Assembly (NCBI GenBank): GCA_934539585.1
Contig: CAKTCT010000047.1
Span: forward strand, 1 to 20,714
DNA: 20,714 nt
DNA from: an uncultured Oscillospiraceae bacterium
Lineage (GTDB): Bacteria > Bacillota > Clostridia > Oscillospirales > Ruminococcaceae
Reading direction: 5' to 3'
In this document: piece after piece, positions 6,708 through 12,712 of the stretch
How positions within the stretch are numbered: the first letter of the stretch is position 1
Layout: each line of letters begins with the position of its first letter
Notes under the pieces: generated by a model
What the model saw: the letters and a program-made list of their open reading frames with translations, nothing else
Database searches by the model: none
Told to the model about the DNA's origin: nothing
Made by a program: the position numbers and the translations under genes

Positions 6708-8060
6708 TTAATTTTTCAGGTTCCGCTCCATGACGGCGGCGATGCGGCGGGCCTGCTCCTCCATCAGGGGGAGGTCCTGGCCTTCGATCATGATGCGGAC
6801 CATGGCTTCGGTGCCAGAGGGGCGGATGAGCACCCGGCCGGAATCCTCGAAAAGCCGCTCCACCTGGTGGATGGTGTACATGATCTCGGCGTCGTCGATG
6901 TAGTCGTATTTCCGCTCGTTGTCCATGGGGACGTTGACCGTGACCTGGGGGAGGACCGTCATGATTCTGGCCAGCTCCGACAGCTTTTTGCCGGTGTGGC
7001 GCATGACCGACAGCAGCTGGAGGGCGGTGATCAGGCCGTCGCCGGTGGTGTTGTGCTCTAAGAAGATCACGTGGCCGGACTGCTCGCCGCCCAGGATGTA
7101 GCCCTCGACCCGCATTTTTTCCAGGACGTAGCGGTCACCGACTTTGGTTTTAGGGATGGTGATGCCCTCCCGTTCGCCCATCTGGAACAGGCCCAGGTTG
7201 CTCATGATGGTGGCGACGATGGCATTCTTTTTCAGCTTGCCCTGGCTTTTTAAGTAGCAGCCGCAGATGGCCATGATCTGGTCGCCGTTGACCAGGTTCC
7301 CCAGCTCGTCGACGGCCAGGAGCCGGTCGGCGTCGCCGTCAAAGGCTAGGCCCACATCGGCGCCGGTGTCCAGGACCAGCTGGCGGATGGCTTCCATGTG
7401 GGTGGAGCCGCAGTGGTCGTTGATGTTCAGGCCGTTGGGCTGGTCGTTGATGACGGTGAGGTCCACGCCCAGCTTTTTCAGGGCGGAGGGGGCGGTCCGG
7501 GAGGAAGCGCCGTTGGCGCAGTCCACCGCCGCTTTGATGCCGTCCAGCCGGGTGTCGATGGTGGTGAGGATGTAGCTGACGTAATCCTCCACGGCGGTGT
7601 CGATTCGGGAGACGGTGCCCAGGCCCGCGCCGCTGGGGAGGTCGATAGTGTGGGTGGTCCCCCGGACAATGGCCTCGATGCGGTCCTCCAGGGCGTCGTC
7701 CAGCTTGTAGCCGTCCTTGTTGAAGAGCTTGATGCCGTTGTACTCCATGGGGTTGTGAGAGGCGGAGATCATGGCCGAAGCGTCGGCGCGGTACTCCCGG
7801 GTCAGGTAGGCCAGGGCGGGGGTGGGGATGACGCCTACGGGGATGGCGACGGCCCCCACGGAGCAGAAGCCTGCTGTCAGGGCGGCCTCGATCATGTCGC
7901 CGGAGATCCGGGTGTCCCGGCCGATGAGAATCCGGGGCTTGCCCGAGCAGCCCTCCGTCAGGACCATGGCCGCGGCGCGGCCGATGTCGAAGCACATCTG
8001 GGCGGTGAGTTCTGTTCCGGCGACACCGCGGACGCCGTCGGTTCCAAATAAACGAGCCAT
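6708..8060 (-). CDS. glmM: Phosphoglucosamine mutase GlmM
   Basis: A 450-residue alpha-D-phosphohexomutase of the GlmM subgroup. It opens with the typical MARLFGTDGVRGVAG. The active-site serine lies in SASHNP (S101), the Mg-binding loop is DGDADR (241-246), the sugar-binding loop GGEQSGH lies about two thirds along, and the C-terminal phosphate site RPSGTE is present. It converts glucosamine-6-phosphate to glucosamine-1-phosphate, the step toward UDP-GlcNAc, peptidoglycan and other aminosugar polymers. The ATG has AAAGGA about ten bases upstream. It is a single-gene unit with its own promoter and terminator. The common glmM partners cdaA and cdaR are not next to it here. Confidence 0.98.
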   Translation of the reverse strand: MARLFGTDGVRGVAGTELTAQMCFDIGRAAAMVLTEGCSGKPRILIGRDTRISGDMIEAALTAGFCSVGAVAIPVGVIPTPALAYLTREYRADASAMISASHNPMEYNGIKLFNKDGYKLDDALEDRIEAIVRGTTHTIDLPSGAGLGTVSRIDTAVEDYVSYILTTIDTRLDGIKAAVDCANGASSRTAPSALKKLGVDLTVINDQPNGLNINDHCGSTHMEAIRQLVLDTGADVGLAFDGDADRLLAVDELGNLVNGDQIMAICGCYLKSQGKLKKNAIVATIMSNLGLFQMGEREGITIPKTKVGDRYVLEKMRVEGYILGGEQSGHVIFLEHNTTGDGLITALQLLSVMRHTGKKLSELARIMTVLPQVTVNVPMDNERKYDYIDDAEIMYTIHQVERLFEDSGRVLIRPSGTEAMVRIMIEGQDLPLMEEQARRIAAVMERNLKN

Positions 8061-8117
8061 AAAAAAATCGTCCTTTCCAGTTGGGATAAACCGTTTCTAT
8101 TTTGAAAAGCCTTGTTT

Positions 8118-8146
8118 AGTTTAACACAGATTGGAAAGAAAATCAA
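8118..8146 (-). promoter_or_regulatory. Promoter of glmM
   Basis: Minus-strand -35 TTGATT (8141-8146), exact 17-base spacer, -10 TAAACT (8118-8123) with a TGT extended element. Transcription would begin near 8111 and give a leader of about 50 bases before the glmM ATG. No riboswitch or glmS-like fold is recognisable in that leader. Confidence 0.75.
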
Positions 8147-8231
8147 ATATTTTCTGACGAACAAAGTTGGATTTTTAAAGATTTTTTCGTGGAAATCCCT
8201 TGACAAATCTGTTTTATCGGAATTTTTACAG

Positions 8232-8265
8232 AAAAATACCGGCAGCGCTTTGACACGCTGCCGGT
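8232..8265 (-). terminator. Intrinsic terminator of the lacI-oxidoreductase-isomerase operon
   Basis: A ten-base-pair perfect stem, ACCGGCAGCG (8238-8247) with CGCTGCCGGT (8256-8265), and an eight-base loop. On the minus strand the stem is followed by ATTTTTC. It begins 14 bases past the stop of the isomerase gene. Confidence 0.9.
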
Positions 8266-8278
8266 TTTGGGGGAAGGA

Positions 8279-9073
8279 TCAGAGCATCCGTTCCCGGATG
8301 TAGCGGATGGTGTAATCCACGCCTTTTTCGCCCAGCTCGCCCTGCCAGACGGCGGAGTGGGGCTCGATGCTCAGATTTCCGTCGTAGCCAACGGCGTAGA
8401 GCATACCCATCAGGGCGTTCCAGTTGATCATGTCCAGGCCCGCCGGGGGATCGTCCACGTGCTGGCCGCCGATTTTCAGGGTGCCTTTGATGTGGACGTG
8501 GTAGAAGCGGCGGCCCCAGTCCCGGATTTCGGTCAGATAGTCGTTGTCCGACTCGTTGATGCAGTGGGAGGCGTCGTATTTGATGCCTAGGTCCGGGAGA
8601 CGGCCCAGGATCAGGGTCCAATAGGGGTCGCAGCAGACGAAGTTGTTCCAGCGGCAGTTGTAAAGGGCGATCTTCACGCCGACTTCCTTGCCCAGGTCCA
8701 GGAGCTCCTGGAAATAATGGATGGCCAGCTGGCAGTTTTCGAATTCGGAAAGGTCCTCCACCCGGTTGCAGCCGCAGACGAAGACGGGGCAGCCCACCTT
8801 GGCGGCGGTGCGGATCAAGGCTTTGTCCGCTTCCATTTCCTCGGCGATGGGGCCGTCGGCGGTGATGCGGGTGGTCCCCCAGCGTCCGATGGAGCCCACG
8901 GCGACGCCGGTCCGGGCCGCGGCGGCGTTGATCCCGTCGGCGGAGGCGGCGAAAGCCTGCCAGTCGCAGCCCACGTTGATGCAGTATTCCACAAAGGAAA
9001 GGCCCCGGGCTTTGGCGGCGTCGAAATCCGCCGGATTGAAAGCGCCGTAGGTGCCGATGATGCCTAATTTCAT
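8279..9073 (-). CDS. Sugar phosphate isomerase/epimerase-like TIM barrel protein (xylose isomerase-like, AP endonuclease 2 fold)
   Basis: A 264-residue protein with the pattern of xylose-isomerase-like TIM barrels. The usual metal site is made of Glu, Asp, His and Glu. Here I see D167 and H170 in KYDASH, H192/H194 in YHVHIKG and E237 in SIEPH. The first ligand position, normally Glu in an LALEN-type strand, reads ALYN with Y138. Members act as isomerases, epimerases, 3-oxo-sugar lyases or C-deglycosidases, so the reaction cannot be fixed from the fold. It is the last gene of a LacI-controlled operon with a Gfo/Idh/MocA dehydrogenase, a pairing that often handles inositols or 3-oxo-sugars. ATG with AAGGAG seven bases upstream. 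A hairpin separates it from the preceding gene. Confidence 0.85.
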   Translation of the reverse strand: MKLGIIGTYGAFNPADFDAAKARGLSFVEYCINVGCDWQAFAASADGINAAAARTGVAVGSIGRWGTTRITADGPIAEEMEADKALIRTAAKVGCPVFVCGCNRVEDLSEFENCQLAIHYFQELLDLGKEVGVKIALYNCRWNNFVCCDPYWTLILGRLPDLGIKYDASHCINESDNDYLTEIRDWGRRFYHVHIKGTLKIGGQHVDDPPAGLDMINWNALMGMLYAVGYDGNLSIEPHSAVWQGELGEKGVDYTIRYIRERML

Positions 9074-9097
9074 GAGGATTCTCCTTTCAAAGAGAAA

Positions 9098-9118
9098 GGG
9101 GCGGAACCTGTCCGCCCC
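9098..9118 (-). terminator. Intercistronic hairpin, possible attenuator
   Basis: A perfect eight-base-pair stem, GGGGCGGA (9098-9105) with TCCGCCCC (9111-9118), and a five-base loop, lies between the oxidoreductase stop and the isomerase start. On the minus strand it is followed by TTTCTCTTT, a broken U tract. It could partly terminate transcription or stabilise the 3' end of the upstream message. Seen directly; the effect is inferred. Confidence 0.55.
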
Positions 9119-9133
9119 GGTTTTGGGTGATGC

Positions 9134-10243
9134 TTAGTCCAGGTAAACCGGTTTGCCGGTCTTGGCGGACTCGTAGATGGCTTCCAGAATCTGGGTGACG
9201 ACGAAAGCCTGCTCGGGCTTCACGCAGAGCTCGGTGCCCTTGGTGATGGCGTTGTAGTAGATGATCTGCTCGATCTCCGCCGGGTCCTCGGAAGCGCCGT
9301 CGTAGAAGGCTACGCCGCCGGCATGGAGGTCGGGAATCTCCACGAACTGACGGCCGTGCTTGACGCCGTTGATCCGGGCTCCGCCGGGTTTGCCCTCGGC
9401 GTTCTTCATATCCGCGCCGCCCAGGACGCCGCAGAGGGTGGTGGCAGCTTCTTCCACGTCCAGGGTGTTCAGGGCCCAGGAGGACTCCAGAACGATGGTG
9501 GCGCCGTTTTCCATGGTGATGAAGCCGAAAGCGGAGTCCTCAACGGTGTACTCCTTGGGGTCCCAGTCGCCCCAGGCGTTGGCGGTGTTGGTCTGGTCGC
9601 CCAGTTTCTTGTAGACGCTGCCCACGACCATTTTGGGCTTGTAGTTGTCCATCATCCAGAGGGTCAGGTCCAGAGCGTGGGTGCCGATGTCGATGAGGGG
9701 GCCGCCGCCCTGCTCATACTCGTTGAGGAACACGCCCCAGGTGGGGACGGCCCGGCGGCGGATGGCGTGGGCCTTGGCGTAGTAGACCTCGCCCAGAACG
9801 CCGTCTTCACAGGTGGCTTTCAGGTAGCGGCACTCGGGGCGCTGGCGGTTCTGGTAGCCGATGGTCAGGATTTTGCCGGTTTCCTTGGCGGCGTCCAGCA
9901 TCTTCTTGGCTTCGGCGGAGTTGATGGCCATGGGCTTCTCGCAGATGACGTTCTTGCCGGCATGGAGGGCGTCCACGGTGATGAAGCTGTGGGAGCGGTT
10001 GGGGGTGCAGACGTGGACCGACTCGATGGTCTCGTCCTTCAGGAGTTCCTTGTAGTCGGTGTAGACCTTGGCGTCAGGGGTGCCGTATTTCTTGGCGGCT
10101 TCCACGGCCTTTTCTTCAATGAGGTCGCAGAAGGCGACAATCTCCAGAACGCCGCGGTCCGCCAGCTTCTTGATGGAAGGCAGGTGTTTGCCGTTGGCGA
10201 TGCCGCCGCAGCCGATAATGCCGACGCGTACTTTCTTTTCCAT
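9134..10243 (-). CDS. Gfo/Idh/MocA family NAD(P)-dependent oxidoreductase
   Basis: A 369-residue protein with an N-terminal Rossmann domain: GIIGCGGIA (8-16), an acidic end of beta-2 at FCD (38-40), and the signature CEKP (101-104) whose lysine takes part in catalysis. The C-terminal alpha/beta domain carries DIGTHALD (186-192) with the usual catalytic Asp and His. Family members oxidise or reduce sugars, inositols or their derivatives with NAD(P). I chose the ATG at 10243 because AAAGGA sits eight bases upstream; an ATG three codons earlier has no room for a binding site. It starts five bases after the lacI stop, and an isomerase-like gene follows, so it is a catabolic enzyme under local control. 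The substrate is unknown; inositol or a 3-keto-glucoside route are the usual possibilities. Confidence 0.93.
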   Translation of the reverse strand: MEKKVRVGIIGCGGIANGKHLPSIKKLADRGVLEIVAFCDLIEEKAVEAAKKYGTPDAKVYTDYKELLKDETIESVHVCTPNRSHSFITVDALHAGKNVICEKPMAINSAEAKKMLDAAKETGKILTIGYQNRQRPECRYLKATCEDGVLGEVYYAKAHAIRRRAVPTWGVFLNEYEQGGGPLIDIGTHALDLTLWMMDNYKPKMVVGSVYKKLGDQTNTANAWGDWDPKEYTVEDSAFGFITMENGATIVLESSWALNTLDVEEAATTLCGVLGGADMKNAEGKPGGARINGVKHGRQFVEIPDLHAGGVAFYDGASEDPAEIEQIIYYNAITKGTELCVKPEQAFVVTQILEAIYESAKTGKPVYLD

Positions 10244-10248
10244 GATGT

Positions 10249-11265
10249 TCATCCTTTCGTTGCAGGGGTTCTGCGGTCTTTCACAGAATCCCGGAGCTCC
10301 AGCCTGTGGGGAAGGAGAATGTGCTCGTTCTCACAGGTGAGGTCCTGAATTTTATTCATCAAAAGCCCGAAGGCTCTTTGACCGATTTCTACCTGGGGCT
10401 GGGAGACCGTGGTCAGGGAGGGAAGGTAGTACTCCGCAACCTGGTTGTTGTCGAAGCCCATGACCGAAATGTCATCGCAGACCCGGAGACCCTTGTGGGT
10501 CAGTTCGGAGATGACGCCGATGGCGGCGGAATCCGAGGTGGCGAAAACCGCGTCGGGGCGCTGTTCCATGGCAAGGATACGGCCGGCGGCCCGGCGGCCG
10601 GCGTTGAAGGTGAAGCCTTCGTTGAGGATCAGCTCCGGGGAGAAGGGGAGGCCCGCTTCTTCCAGGGCGGCGCGGTAGCCGGTCTCCCGCAGCTGGGAGG
10701 AGTAGTAGAGCTTGCCTGCGCCGATGAAGGCGATGCGCCGGTGGCCCATCTGGATCAGGAACCGGACGGCGTCCAGGGCGGCCTGGGGATTGTCGATGGA
10801 GACGAAGGGAATCCGGGCGTTGTGGACCAGCTCGCAGGAAAGCACCGCCGGATAATTGGCGGCGAATTTGGAAAGGCGTTCGGCGTCCATGGTGGTGTGG
10901 AGGAAGATGACGCCGTCCACCAGCTTCCGCTTGGCCATGTCGATGAATTCCTTTTCCACGGCGGGGTCGGCGTTGGTGGTGGCGATCATGGGGTGGTAGC
11001 CCGCCTCCAGGGCGGCGTTCTGGATGCCCTTGACCACCCGGGAATAGAACTGGTTGGAGATGGTGGGGACGGTGACGAGAATCTTCATGGTCTCCAGCCG
11101 GCGGAGGGTGCGGCCCAGGAAGTTGGGGTGATAGTCCAGCTCCTTGATGGCCTTTTTGACCTCCTCGGCGGTCTTGCCCCGGACGTTGTCGTAGTCGTTG
11201 AGGACGCGGGATACCGTGGCTACCGAAACCCCCGCCAATTTGGCGACGTCCTTGATCGTTGCCAT
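10249..11265 (-). CDS. LacI family transcriptional regulator
   Basis: A 338-residue repressor. The N-terminal helix-turn-helix is classical: TIKDVAKLAGVSVATVSRVL (3-22). A hinge region and a periplasmic-binding-protein-like sensor domain fill the rest (about 60-335). The start is the ATG at 11265, which has AAAGGA eight bases upstream and begins exactly at the conserved HTH; the frame stays open further upstream but has no homology there. It is the first gene of the operon and is followed five bases later by the oxidoreductase. A LacI-type palindrome (11304-11315) lies just downstream of its promoter, which suggests autorepression and control of the whole operon. The inducer is presumably the sugar processed by the two enzymes. 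Confidence 0.95.
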   Translation of the reverse strand: MATIKDVAKLAGVSVATVSRVLNDYDNVRGKTAEEVKKAIKELDYHPNFLGRTLRRLETMKILVTVPTISNQFYSRVVKGIQNAALEAGYHPMIATTNADPAVEKEFIDMAKRKLVDGVIFLHTTMDAERLSKFAANYPAVLSCELVHNARIPFVSIDNPQAALDAVRFLIQMGHRRIAFIGAGKLYYSSQLRETGYRAALEEAGLPFSPELILNEGFTFNAGRRAAGRILAMEQRPDAVFATSDSAAIGVISELTHKGLRVCDDISVMGFDNNQVAEYYLPSLTTVSQPQVEIGQRAFGLLMNKIQDLTCENEHILLPHRLELRDSVKDRRTPATKG

Positions 11266-11303
11266 GGAATCCATCCTTTCAAAAAGCGCGGAAACGCCTG
11301 ATT

Positions 11304-11315
11304 GTAATCGGTTAC
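11304..11315. promoter_or_regulatory. LacI-family operator (candidate)
   Basis: GTAATCGGTTAC, a near-perfect palindrome with a central CG, the hallmark of LacI/GalR-family operators (compare the cre pattern TGnAAnCGnTnnCA, which it fits apart from the last position). It begins 14 bases downstream of the lacI -10 box, in the initially transcribed region, where a bound repressor would block initiation or early elongation. The binding protein is most simply the adjacent LacI regulator; CcpA is the alternative. Confidence 0.7.
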
Positions 11316-11329
11316 GCTTACCACAATTT

Positions 11330-11358
11330 ATCATAAACGATTTCCGGCGGAAAGTCAA
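11330..11358 (-). promoter_or_regulatory. Promoter of the lacI-oxidoreductase-isomerase operon
   Basis: Minus-strand -35 TTGACT (11353-11358), exact 17-base spacer, -10 TATGAT (11330-11335). Both boxes are five of six matches to consensus. The spacer contains an inverted repeat, TTTCCG-G-CGGAAA (11341-11353). Transcription would start near 11323, just ahead of the operator. Confidence 0.85.
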
Positions 11359-11448
11359 GATTTCCGGAGGGGCGGCGGCGATTTTTTTCGGAAATTTCTG
11401 AGAATGGCGGGGAGGAAAAGGATTTTCCGGCTTTTTTGAAAATAACAG

Positions 11449-11477
11449 TTGCATTTCCGGGAAATTTGTGCTAAAAT
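11449..11477 (+). promoter_or_regulatory. Upstream rightward promoter P1 in the lacI/rpmE divergent region
   Basis: -35 TTGCAT (11449-11454), exact 17-base spacer, -10 TAAAAT (11472-11477) preceded by TGC. A 13-base palindrome ATTTCC-G-GGAAAT (11453-11465) overlaps the -35 box and spacer. It lies about 170 bases upstream of rpmE and ahead of the nearer promoter P2. Confidence 0.65.
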
Positions 11478-11581
11478 AAATCCATGTGGTCGTCTGACCG
11501 CTCCAATGCCATTTCTCCGCGCGATGCGATTACGGGTCCTATGGAAAAAGGCGGTTTTTTTGAAGAAATTCGGGAAAACCC
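11478..11581 (+). other. Transcribed leader or small RNA candidate between promoters P1 and P2
   Basis: About 100 bases with no supported protein. The frame of rpmE stays open through it, but nothing in it looks coding. It begins with a small hairpin, GTGGTC-GTCT-GACCGC (near 11485-11500), and later holds AAAAAGGCGGTTTTTTT (near 11545-11562), a weak A/T stem. It may be a long 5' leader of rpmE, for example an L31 autoregulatory leader, or a short RNA. I cannot match it to a known family by eye. Confidence 0.35.
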
Positions 11582-11610
11582 TTGCTTTTTTTGACGGGAT
11601 ATGGTATGAT
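11582..11610 (+). promoter_or_regulatory. Proximal promoter P2 of rpmE
   Basis: -35 TTGCTT (11582-11587), exact 17-base spacer, -10 TATGAT (11605-11610) with an extended TGG. It gives a short leader of about 33 bases before the rpmE ATG and is probably the main rpmE promoter. Confidence 0.8.
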
Positions 11611-11649
11611 ATTGCTTCGAGAGATTTGTTTGAAAGAGGTGAACGAGCA

Positions 11650-11853
11650 ATGAAGGAAGGAATTCATCCGAAATACGAAAAGGCCACCATCAAGTGCGCC
11701 TGCGGCAACGTGATTGAAACCCGCTCTACCAAGGGCAACATCAACGTTGAGGTTTGTTCCAAGTGCCATCCCTATTTCACCGGTAAGCAGAAACTGGTGG
11801 ATACCGGCGGACGGGTCGATCGGTTCAAAAAGCGTTTCGGCCTGGATAAGTAA
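11650..11853 (+). CDS. rpmE: 50S ribosomal protein L31
   Basis: A 67-residue L31 of the zinc-binding (C+) type: it keeps four cysteines, C16, C18, C36 and C39, in the usual CxC...CxxC arrangement, and the typical motif CSKCHPYFTGKQK. It is a component of the large ribosomal subunit that bridges to the 30S subunit; the zinc form can act as a zinc store. The ATG at 11650 is preceded by GAGGTG at eight bases. Two promoters lie upstream and a long-stem terminator follows. Only this cysteine-bearing copy is visible; a zinc-free paralogue would have to be elsewhere. Confidence 0.98.
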   Translation: MKEGIHPKYEKATIKCACGNVIETRSTKGNINVEVCSKCHPYFTGKQKLVDTGGRVDRFKKRFGLDK

Positions 11854-11872
11854 TTCAGCCCGAACCCTCTGG

Positions 11873-11920
11873 GGCGGTGCCAAAGATGCGGGATCAACCG
11901 TTCTTTGCGCACCGCCTTTT
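11873..11920 (+). terminator. Intrinsic terminator of rpmE
   Basis: A long hairpin. The outer stem GGCGGTGC (11873-11880) pairs with GCACCGCC (11909-11916) and continues, after a single bulged C, as CAAAGA (11881-11886) with TCTTTG (11902-11907); a further CGG/CCG may pair inside. TTTT (11917-11920) follows. It ends 23 bases before the yigZ start and overlaps its upstream region. Confidence 0.82.
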
Positions 11921-11943
11921 CGTTGTGGAAAGGAGTGGAGCCC

Positions 11944-12567
11944 GTGACGGATTATGTGACCATCGCCGGACAGGCGGAGGCGGAGTTCATCGAGCGGAAG
12001 TCCCGGTTCATCGGCTGCTGCCGCCATGTGGAGACCGAGGCCCAGGCCCTGGCGTTCCTGGAGGAAAAGCGGAAGGAGCACTGGGACGCCGCCCACAACG
12101 TCTTTGCCTACGTCCTCCGGGAGGGGCAGCAGAAGCGCTGCTCCGACGACGGAGAGCCCCAGGGGACCGCCGGGGTCCCGGTGCTGGACGTGCTGCAGAA
12201 GGCGGGGGTCACGGACATCTGCATGGTAGTGACCCGGTATTTCGGGGGGATTCTCCTGGGAGCCGGGGGGCTGGTCCGGGCCTACACCCACGGGGCGGCT
12301 ATCGCCCTGGAGGCCGCGGAAAAGCGGCACATGACTCTCTGCCGGCTCCTGCGGCTGCGGATGGATTACAGCCTTTACGGGAAGGTGAACTACATCCTGC
12401 CGAAATTCAACATCCGGACGGAAAAGGCGGACTTCGCCGAAAACGTCACCCTGACCTTGCTGATCAAAACCTCCCGGGCGGAGGCCTTCGAGGCGGAACT
12501 CACCGAGCTGACCAACGGCGCGGTGGCTGCCGTCACCGTGGACGAATATTGCGAGGACATGGCCTGA
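11944..12567 (+). CDS. yigZ: YigZ/IMPACT family protein
   Basis: A 207-residue protein of the UPF0029 (YigZ/IMPACT) family, which is normally about 200-215 residues. Recognisable blocks are ERKSRFIGCC near the N-terminus, HNVFAYVLR, SDDGEPQGTAGVPVLDVLQ and VTRYFGGILLGAGGLVRAY, all diagnostic, followed by a C-terminal ferredoxin-like domain. The bacterial function is not settled; the eukaryotic relative IMPACT affects translation control through GCN1. The start is GTG at 11944 with AGGAG about eight bases upstream; an upstream in-frame ATG has no binding site and lies inside the rpmE terminator. There is no space for a promoter between that terminator and the gene, so it probably depends on readthrough from rpmE. 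Confidence 0.93.
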   Translation: MTDYVTIAGQAEAEFIERKSRFIGCCRHVETEAQALAFLEEKRKEHWDAAHNVFAYVLREGQQKRCSDDGEPQGTAGVPVLDVLQKAGVTDICMVVTRYFGGILLGAGGLVRAYTHGAAIALEAAEKRHMTLCRLLRLRMDYSLYGKVNYILPKFNIRTEKADFAENVTLTLLIKTSRAEAFEAELTELTNGAVAAVTVDEYCEDMA

Positions 12568-12578
12568 ATGGGAAAACG

Positions 12579-12615
12579 GCGCCTCCTGCTGCGGGGTTTT
12601 CGCGGCGGGAGGCGC
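12579..12615 (+). terminator. Strong 3' hairpin of yigZ without a U tract
   Basis: A 14-base-pair stem, GCGCCTCCTGCTGC (12579-12592) with GCGGCGGGAGGCGC (12602-12615), and a nine-base loop. Two of the pairs are G-U only in rightward RNA (they would be C-A in leftward RNA), which fixes its direction. It lies 12 bases past the yigZ stop. No T run follows, so it may be an RNA-stabilising or Rho-type end rather than an intrinsic terminator. Confidence 0.6.
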
Positions 12616-12628
12616 TGCCGGTTCTCCC

Positions 12629-12646
12629 GGGGAAAAATTTTTCCCC
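12629..12646. repeat. Perfect 18-base palindrome upstream of dgt
   Basis: GGGGAAAAATTTTTCCCC reads the same on both strands. Its right half TTTTTCCCC (12638-12646) is repeated exactly 20 bases later (12658-12666), close to two helical turns. It lies just upstream of the likely dgt promoter. It may be a protein-binding site; no known binding protein is suggested by the sequence. Confidence 0.6.
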
Positions 12647-12658
12647 AAAATAGAGGGT

Positions 12659-12687
12659 TTTTCCCCTTTTTCCGGTATCTATATTAT
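12659..12687 (+). promoter_or_regulatory. Weak promoter candidate for dgt-dnaG-rpoD
   Basis: An AT-rich stretch, TATCTATATTATAG (12676-12689), offers -10 candidates (TATTAT 12682-12687 or TATATT 12680-12685). At 17 bases upstream the best -35 is only TTTTCC. It is the only plausible start site between yigZ and dgt. Confidence 0.35.
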
Positions 12688-12712
12688 AGAACGCTTTCTG
12701 GGAGGGGATGCC

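Noticed and set aside
7398..8051. Large plus-strand frames across glmM
   Set aside because: Antisense shadows; glmM has all its active-site motifs on the minus strand.
8200..8228. A rightward promoter with a perfect TTGACA at 8200-8205
   Set aside because: At 17 bases the -10 would be TTTTTA, a poor match, and transcription would run straight into a hairpin and antisense to the isomerase gene with no rightward gene to serve.
11266..11454. A 63-residue N-terminal extension of the LacI regulator
   Set aside because: It would run through the promoter and operator; the helix-turn-helix begins at the ATG at 11265, which has AAAGGA at the right distance.
11449..11649. An N-terminal extension of L31 from a start at 11449
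   Set aside because: L31 homology begins exactly at 11650, where GAGGTG gives a good binding site; the earlier start lies within promoter P1 and would carry the translated promoter P2.
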